DNA of 64,000 nucleotides from Galeruca laticollis (lineage: Eukaryota > Arthropoda > Insecta > Coleoptera > Chrysomelidae): positions 101,237,015 to 101,301,014 of the forward strand of contig OY998177.1 in assembly GCA_963921935.1 (NCBI GenBank). The letters are read 5' to 3'. A program made the translations under genes and the position numbers. The notes beneath the pieces were generated by a model. It did no database searches, was not told where the DNA came from, and saw only the letters and a program-made list of their open reading frames with translations. Position 1 is the first letter of the stretch; each line of letters opens with the position of its first letter. Of this stretch, positions 56,796 through 64,000 are shown piece after piece.

Positions 56796-58612
56796 TGCCA
56801 CGCTCTTTCTTTACGCCAAATTACATGAAGGAAGAAAAGAAAAGAAAGCAAAGAAGAGGAAAAAAAAGAAATATTGAGGCTAAAGGAAATATTACTGACG
56901 AGGGATGAATTTAAAGAATTATGAAGTGAAAAAGGAAGAAAAAGAAAGGAAGAAAAAAATTATATATATATAAATGGAAGTTAAAGAAACTAACGTCGAA
57001 AATGGAAGTATTGAAAGAGATTTGGAAAATATAAATTAAAAGTTATACTGATAAGTAGTAGCTGAGTGGGCGTGCAATTACGCCGAGCTATCCCAAATGC
57101 CGGAGAGTAGGGGTGAGTTGAAAAGGGCGCCACTGTTTTATCTTTGCTGAGCTAAAACAGAAGCTCTCCTGGTTGTCCCGGAACTCCCTATCAGATAACG
57201 TCAAAAAAAAAAGGAATATATGAATAGGTAGGTAATCTATAACAGAAAAATTGAAGAGAAGATATTCTCGATAAAAGTTTTAAACAGCCACTAGTAGAGG
57301 TCTGGTAGCTAACAAATAAAACGAAGTTATTTCAAATTTAATATGATCTATTAAATATAACAAAAAAAATAATAATAATAACCAGAATATAATAAGGTAG
57401 ATAAATACGCATATATGTTAGTAATAAACCCCAAAATTTATATACAAAACTTAATTCTAAAAATATGCATAACAATGAGAGTAGTAATGAAAAATTTTCA
57501 CCGATTTTCCGGGGGTAACCCAGTAATGGCTACAGCTGGGAGCCGGTGAATCGTAGCAAAGTAGCCGAAGTGGTTTCTTGCAGCAGTTACTTTTAGTAAG
57601 GCTTGCTCAAAAGCCTTTGTGGTCCGTGAGCACAAAAGTACCTTCTCGTCTGTGCCCAGTAAAAGAGGAGCACCTTTTTGTCCGTGCTCAACAGATGGAA
57701 CAACTTATTTGTGCTCGAGAAAAACTTGCTCGTGCTCGGAAAAAAACCATCCGTGCTCAAAAAAAAAAATAACTTCTTCGTCCTCGGTAAAGAACTTGCT
57801 TGAGAAGAAAAGCTTGTTCATGCTGGGAAAACTGGTAGTGCTCAAAAAAAAGAACACCTGCACGAAAATAACTTGCTCGAAAAACTTTCCGTCCTTGGGA
57901 AAAAAACCTCTGAGATGATTTATAGGGGTTCGCAAGAAGTTTGTATTCGATGGTCCCAAATCCTGAATAACAGCAAAATCTTCGTGTAGTAAACTAGCGA
58001 ATCAATACGGAAACCAACAATCACGAAAATTCCTTTAGAGATATAGTCCCAAAATCCACTAATAAGTGCTACTATAAGGGGAACTAAATCTCCGACCATA
58101 CAAACACAGTTCTTGATGTCAAGAGAAATCGAAATTCCACTCAAAAATCGTTCTCAAGGCACAGATAAAAATAACTCCCATAAAAAGAACATTAGACCAC
58201 AAAAACTTATTCGCTAGGTAAATAGTAAAAATGTGAAAGTACGATGGCCTGTACACACGCTTTATATCAAAATAATAAATTCCAATTTCCTACATTTTAA
58301 AACACCAACTTTACTGATTGGATTCGCGACAATAATGAATGTTGATCTTAACAAATACAATGCCATTTACCCGTATACAATTAATATGAAAGGAAACGTT
58401 ATCTAGATAACGGAATTACGAAAGTTAAATAATGATTTAAATAAATGAATTACAGAAGTACAACGTGAACTTGGCATAACAACAGTCAGTTGTGGGTAAA
58501 TCAACTAGATTTTTCACTGGAATATGTCGATCAAATACTGAAATGGTAGGAATTATAATTTGCGAATACGGGGTGACTCGAAAATGTTTAATAATAAAAT
58601 CGAACCGTGACA
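56796..58612 (-). repeat. 5' LTR of the gypsy element
   Basis: 1817 bp. Carries the same GAGCAC-type motif array at about 57672-57912. Confidence 0.9.
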
Positions 58613-58657
58613 ATACGCAGAAGTTACATATTAACAGTTCAATTTTAATATATTCTT
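58613..58657. repeat. Inverted duplication, right arm (continuation)
   Basis: ATACGCAGAAGTTACAT then AACAGTTCAATTTTAATATA, inverted match to 47436-47480. With 49451 it rebuilds the site before the gypsy insertion. Confidence 0.75.
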
Positions 58658-58692
58658 ATTATTATTTCTGTTATTTTTAATTATTAGTGACT

Positions 58693-58958
58693 GTTGGGAA
58701 TAATGTTTTATTTTGTTCGTTTGCATCAGTCGCATGTGATAACCTTTTGTATGTGTAAAGCGTGCTGAATGCAAAAGCAACATTGGGATCTGACGTCTGT
58801 CAACAGAAGTCATATTGATTTTTTATGTGTCACTGCTAGAAGTGTAAAATAAATTCGTTAAACTAACAAAATAATAGTTTCAATTGATATAGAAAATCGA
58901 ACCAGCATTGTTCAAGTGAATAGTTTATCAAAGGCGATAAACAGCACGAGATTTGACA
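58693..58958 (+). repeat. 5' LTR of the second BEL/Pao element
   Basis: Begins TGTTGGGAATAATG and ends GATTTGACA, 266 bp. The other LTR is outside the window, so the borders rest on TG/CA ends and the adjacent primer site. Confidence 0.6.
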
Positions 58959-58960
58959 TT

Positions 58961-58979
58961 TGGTCCTTCGCATCCAAAT
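58961..58979 (+). other. Primer binding site of the second BEL/Pao element
   Basis: TGGTCCTTCGCATCCAAAT, two bases after the LTR. The tRNA was not identified. Confidence 0.55.
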
Positions 58980-59373
58980 ATCTGTTTTCATACATAAAAT
59001 CAAACGTTTGTAGCAGTGAACATCGAACAAGAAAGTTGTGGAAGCTCGGTGAGTCCATTCCAATTTATCCCTTAATTCATTTGCTCCAATTTGCAATTTA
59101 TTACAGCTTTCTAACTGAATTCCAACATATCAATACATTGTTAAGGTCTAACGCCAATAACACATTCAATTTTTAATTCATAAATTTACTATTGAATACA
59201 ACTTAACAATCTCTTTCTCAAAACAATTTATCTACGTACTTTGACGAGCCGACAGACGTTTAGTATTCCAAATAATCTATTAGTCTGAAAGATTCAAATT
59301 TCTATTCACTATACATTCAAGGAATATTTTTTATCAATAATATTTTATACATTCAAGTTTAAAATAAATAACA

Positions 59374-62300
59374 ATGTCCAACAACGGCGACGAGCAGCAA
59401 GCTATCACGAGATTGATTGCACGTCGTGGACAATTGAAGGCACAATTAACACGTTTTAAAAATTTCATTAACGACCCAATTAATTTCTCAAAACTCCAAG
59501 AAATAACAACGCGACTTCAAAAAATCGAATTCGCATTTGACGAATTCAATTCGGTACAGTCCGAATTAGAAATTTATGATGAAGATACTTACAGCGAACA
59601 GAGAATCTCGTTTGAAGATGAATTTTATAATAATGTTTCAAAGGCAAAACAAATTATAGATGAGGCTGATCGTTGTCGAAATCAAATTTACATACAACAA
59701 AATACAAATTCAGGTGCACAGCCCGCGACATCAAGCCAAACTTTGAATGTTCAACTTCCTCCTCTGAGTTTACCGGAATTTGACGGCTCTTACGATAAAT
59801 GGAGAACATTTTATGACTCTTTCACAGCATTAATCCACAATAATCCCGGTTTGTCAAACGTTCAAAAATATTATTATTTACAGGCTTCTCTAAAAAAGGA
59901 AGCATCGAATGTTATCGAGTCATTGGAAATTACCGATTCGAATTACACCGTAGCGTGGAGTTTACTTCGAGATCGTTATCAAAACAAAAAAATAATTATT
60001 AAAAATCACACAAAACAAATTTTTGAGCTACCTAACGTGAACAAAGATTCTTTCAAGTCTTTAAGGTCATTTTTAGATAACTTTCAAAAACACTTTCGAG
60101 CTCTTAAAAACTTCAATGAACCCGTGGAATCCTGGAGTTCGATTTTAATACATTTGCTGCTTACTAAATTAGACATTAATACTAAACGGGAATGGGAAAT
60201 TAAAACAAAAGACATCACTTCCCCACAAATTGAAACATTTATTAGCTATTTAAGGGAAAGATGTCATGTTCTAGAATCAATAAGTAACAAAACTGACATT
60301 CAAACGCATCTACCGGCTAATAATCGCAAATTCGTTGTAAATACAGTACAATCGAATATTGCAGTTAATAAGGTTTGTATATTTTGCAAGGACAGTGATC
60401 ATCTCATATATTTTTGTAAAACATTTCAAAATTTGTCAGTATCTTCAAGAATACAAGAAATACGGAAGCTAAAGGCTTGTACAAACTGTTTACGACTAGG
60501 ACATTCCAGTCGAGATTGTAAGTCAGGTATGTGCCGTATCTGTAAAAATAAGCACAATTCCTTATTGCATTTAGGAAAACAAACTTTCAAGATGAATGAT
60601 CAAGTAAATACAAATATTCCTTCATCGAGTATTGACTCGATTGAGGATCGCCAACAGGCAATTCGTTCAAACACAGTGTATACTGTAAACGAAACAACGG
60701 AAAATTCGGGCACATCTAATTCTAATACTTCTATTATTTCTTGCTCACAAAATATGAATAGCGCTACGAGTACCCAAGGTTATAACAAAACATTCGTGAT
60801 CCTATCAACGGCTCTTGTTAAAATTTTCGATAAAGAGAACAAACCTATTGTTTGTAGAGCTTTGTTGGATGGAGGTTCTCAATCAAATTTCATAACTAGC
60901 AATTTATTTAAACGACTAGATCTCAAATCATTTAAGGTCAATACACATGTCATAGGTATTAGTGGACAATCATTCGACATTCCCCTGCTGACAAAGGCTA
61001 AAATCAAATCTCTCACGTCAAACTATCAGGCTAGTCTCCATTTTTTGATCACTGACCAAATCACTGGCAATACACCCCAAGTTAGCTTCGATTTTTCTCA
61101 TTTAAAATTTTCTTCAGATATAAGATTGGCAGATCCCAAGTTCAACATATCAAATGAAATCGACATCCTCTTAGGAGCAGGTGTCTTCTATAATCTATTG
61201 TCGGCCGGTCAAATAGGTTACGGTGACAATCAACCGATTATGCAAAACATCCAATTGGGTTGGATAGTCGCAGGTCCATGTAATATTTCTTTAGCACAAC
61301 ACAGTATATTTTGCAATCTATCAAAAACTTCAATTATCGAAAGTCAAATTGAAAGGTTTTGGCTTATCGAGGAATGTCATTCCAAGGATGCAATTTATTC
61401 AAGCGAAGAGATGCAAGTGGAGGAACATTTTCAAAATACGTTTCAGCGCGATGAATCGGGCAGTTTTGTAGTACGATTACTTTTTAAAGATAATTATACG
61501 GAGTTGGGCGAATCCATGCAAATAGCATCTCGTCGGTTCTTATCACTAGAAACCAAGTTCTCTAAGAATCCCGTTTTATACAAAAAATATACACTCTTCA
61601 TGGAAGAATACCTACGAATGGGACATATGTCAGAAATTTGTCACTCCGAGATATCAAAACAAACTTCAAATTACTTTCTGCCACACCATTGTGTGATCAA
61701 AGAGTCTTCTGCCACAACTAAACTACGTGTTGTATTTGACGCAAGCGCAAAAACAACCACAAATCTATCATTAAACGACATTCTCAAAACCGGTCCGTGT
61801 ATTCAAGACTCAATATTCTCTATTCTTCTGCGTTTCCGAACTCATGAAATAGTTTTTACAGCGGACATTGCAAAGATGTATCGCTGCGTGAAAATTCATG
61901 ATAAGGATCAAATTTATCAACAAATAGTATGGCGCTCAAAACCGTCTGATCCTCTACTTTTTTACAAACTACACACGGTCACATATGGAACTAGTCCTGC
62001 ATCATTCTTAGCTACGAGATGTCTTAAACAGTTAGCTCTCGATAACAGACTGCTATTCTCAGAAGCTTCTCAATCCATTAGGCAAGATTTCTATATGGAC
62101 GACTGGCTGTCTGGCACAAACGATATTCAGTCAGCCACCTTGCTTATAAAAAATGTCAAGGAAATCTTGAGTTCAGCAGGGTTCCATCTAAGACAATGGT
62201 CGTCTAACGATGAGAGAATTTTAGACGGTCTTCAAGACAAGAGTAATCAGACGAACAAAGAATACGAAATAAAGGACAATCAGAATTCCAAAACATTGGG

Positions 62301-62787
62301 TACCAGATGGAATTCTTCAAACGACACGTTACAATACGTGACGAATAACAACAAACATGTGACATTTACTAAACGTGTAGTGCTATCGATCATAAGTCAA
62401 ATATTCGACCCTCTCGGACTAATTAGTCCTGTAATTACCAAGGCTAAGCTGTTTATGCAACGCCTATGGCAGTTAAAAATAGGTTGGGACGATACAATTC
62501 CCAAGAACTTTCTAATTTCTTGGACGCAATTCTACAATCAACTAAACGCCCTTAATGACATAGAAATTCCCAGGCATGTCTTCATAAAACAGGCAGCTCA
62601 AATCGAAATTCATGTCTTCTCTGATGCGTTTCAATCCGCTTATGGAGGATGCGTCTATTTTCGATCAATAAATTCCTTAGGTCAAATCATGATCAAAATC
62701 GCTTGTTCAAAATCTCGTGTAGCACCGCTAAAGATCATATTCTCTTTTAGCTGTTCAGCTAGCTCGGGCCACAACAGACGCTATTAA
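59374..62787 (+). pseudogene. BEL/Pao gag-protease-RT-RNase H polyprotein, first part
   Basis: ATG at 59374. Residues 1-125 include a coiled-coil-like N-terminus (ITRLIARRGQLKAQLTR). About 130-290: DUF1759 gag with LSLPEFDGSYDKWRTFYDSF. About 335-395: zinc knuckles CIFCKDSDHLIYFC, CTNCLRLGHSSRDC, CRICKNKHNSLLH. About 499: protease ALLDGGSQSNFIT (D-G-G rather than D-S-G). About 770-910: RT with KLRVVFDASAKTTT, VFTADIAKMYR, FYMDDWLSG. Then RIVLSIISQIFDPLGLIS-like Pao block and RNase H HVFSDAFQSAYGG. After SRVAPLK the PRLEL block is damaged and a frameshift (about 62735-62755) sends this frame to a stop at 62785. Otherwise the polyprotein is open. Confidence 0.85.
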
Positions 62788-64000
62788 GGGTAACCACATG
62801 GTATATTTTTGGTCCGACTCAACCATAACATTGGCTTGGATTCGTTCAGATCCTAGCCGTCTCAAAACATTTGTCGCTAACCGTGTGGCCAAAATACAGA
62901 ATTTATCTGACCCATCTCAGTGGCGATATGTTCCTACCAATTTGAATCCCGCAGATTTCGTTTCCCGCGGAGTTAATCCCAATGAGATGAAGCAACTTAC
63001 TATGTGGTTTAATGGACCAGAATTTCTATATCATAATGAAGAAGACTGGCCTATTTTGAAATCCTTGCCATCCGAAAATGATTTACCTGAAAGCAAAGCG
63101 ACTACTGTTACATTAACCAATACTACTGTTCAAAATCAAATAATATCGAAATATTCCTCATTCAACAAACTCATTCATGTAGTTGCTTATCTACGTAGGT
63201 TCAAATTGAATTGTCTTCAAAGGTCAAAGGAGTTGAGAATTACTGGTAATCTTTTGCTGAGCGAGTTAGACGACTCGATCCACACGATCGTTAAGATTAT
63301 TCAACGCGAAGCCTTTTCACAAGAAATCAATTCTCTGGAGAGGTCAAACTCAATATCTCGGAACAGTAAATTGATATCTCTAGATCCGTTTTTAGACAAA
63401 TTTGATATTTTGCGAGTAGGAGGACGCTTAAAAAATGCGGAATTAGATTACGAAAACAAACATCCCATGATAATACCCTCGAAGCATCGGTTTACACACA
63501 TTCTCGTTCGTCACGAACATTTTAAAAATTTGCATGCGGGCCCTCAAACACTACTGTCTATAATACGTCAAAGATTCTGGCCACTAAGTGGTCGACGCAC
63601 AATACGAGGTTTGTTAAGAAAGTGTATTGTATGTTTCCGCGCAACTCCATCTATTACTCATCAAAAAATGGGCGATTTACCTCCCTCTCGAGTAAGACCT
63701 GCTAAACTATTTGCTACATGTGGAGTCGATTATGCCGGACCGTATCTCATAAAAAATAGTTACTTAAGAAATACAAAATCACTTAAGGTATATTTATGTA
63801 TATTTGTTTGTTTTGCGTCGAAGGCGGTGCACCTCGAATTGGTGAGCGATTTAACTACCGACGGATTTTTAAATACATTGAAAAGATTCGTCTCCAGACG
63901 GGGCCTCTGTAGTAATATTTATTCTGATAATGCTACTAATTTTGTAGGTGCAAAAAATGTGCTTGATCATGTCAATAACACTAAATTTCAGACTTTCTCT
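62750..64000 (+). pseudogene. BEL/Pao RNase H end and integrase, second part (runs off window)
   Basis: The shifted frame reads LLAVQLARATTDAIKGNHM, FWSDSTITLAWIRSDPSRL, NPADFVSRGVNP, then integrase: LRVGGRLKNAELD, His...His and Cys pair (HEHFKNLHAGP; LLRKCIVCFR), first Asp in CGVDYAGPYL, KAVHLELVSDLTTDGFL, second Asp in YSDNATNFVGAK. It is open to position 64000; the catalytic Glu, the DUF5641 tail and the 3' LTR lie beyond. Only one small lesion (deletion/frameshift) separates it from the first part, so this copy is far better kept than the BEL element at 667-7260. Confidence 0.85.

Larger units (their letters stand above)
49452..58612 (-). mobile_element. Ty3/gypsy retrotransposon, nearly intact
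   Basis: A 9.16-kb element with 1.82-kb LTRs (TG...CA), perfect 4-bp target duplication ATAC on both sides, an 18-base tRNA-Lys-type primer site, a purine tract, gag and pol. The LTRs are close to identical. Pol is broken by a single in-frame stop. The order RT, RNase H, integrase is that of Ty3/gypsy. No env. Long LTRs recall the Osvaldo/Ulysses-type insect lineages, but I did not place it. Confidence 0.92.

Noticed and set aside
1..64000. CRISPR array, prokaryotic operon or phage origin for the window
   Set aside because: No spaced direct repeats, ribosome-binding sites or bacterial genes; introns, LINEs and LTR elements show a eukaryotic genome.

Overview
This is an AT-rich eukaryotic window, almost certainly from an arthropod and probably an insect. 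The evidence is the mix of mobile elements: BEL/Pao and Ty3/gypsy LTR elements, Penelope-like elements (PLEs), LINEs of two clades, pogo-like, Ginger-like and CACTA-like DNA transposons. There are also a THAP zinc-finger gene, canonical GT-AG introns and long (TA)n arrays. I see no bacterial genes, tRNA, rRNA or CRISPR. Species and order cannot be fixed from the sequence. Nearly everything recognisable is a mobile element, and the main biology is layered, nested insertion.

1-9115: a CR1/Jockey-like LINE on + is split at 666/7261 by a 6.6 kb BEL/Pao element on - (LTRs 667-1101 and 6813-7260). 9115-14225: mostly unrecognised DNA, holding a THAP-domain gene on - (exons at 13516-13428, 13096-12858 and 12692-12550, with an in-frame stop before the last intron), a possible P-element-like scrap, and foldback repeats. 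14226-16445: a Ginger-like transposon with 18-bp terminal inverted repeats and an integrase that keeps its D,D,E residues. 16516-18880: a decayed pogo-like element on -. 19060-19960: a decayed CACTA/Tnp2-like remnant. 19980-22880: a PLE GIY-YIG fragment, an I-clade LINE and a PLE terminal repeat, all on -. 23266-23840: a 475-bp unit with direct terminal repeats and a hammerhead-like fold. 24320-25105: an element with about 120-bp inverted repeats around two 181-bp tandem units.

26041-34920: a DNA element with 30-bp inverted ends and remnants of a spliced DUF4806-like gene. It is interrupted in a (TA)n tract by a 6.2 kb LTR element on - (28616-34831) whose LTRs are 1.8 kb, almost identical, and whose only sizeable ORF is a coiled-coil, gag-like protein with no pol. 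34921-39440 has no clear mobile element but has three exon-like blocks in phase (36319-37050). 39540-41478 is a frameshifted PLE with its terminal repeat and a hammerhead-like motif.

42725-47042: two palindromes separated by (TA)n tracts. The larger has gapless 1782-bp arms, each carrying an open Penelope RT plus GIY-YIG reading frame, head to head. 47436-58660: an inverted duplication into which a 9.16 kb Ty3/gypsy element (49452-58612, -, 4-bp target duplication ATAC, perfect tRNA-Lys-type primer site, 1.8 kb LTRs, a single nonsense codon in pol) has inserted. 58693-64000: a second BEL/Pao element on +, running off the window.

No gene network can be described. The elements interact only by position: recent LTR elements sit inside older ones, and PLE pieces recur with their terminal hammerhead-like motif. 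The most unusual items are the pol-less LTR element, the perfect-length PLE palindrome, the set of hammerhead-like motifs, and an array of GAGCAC-type motifs inside the gypsy LTRs.
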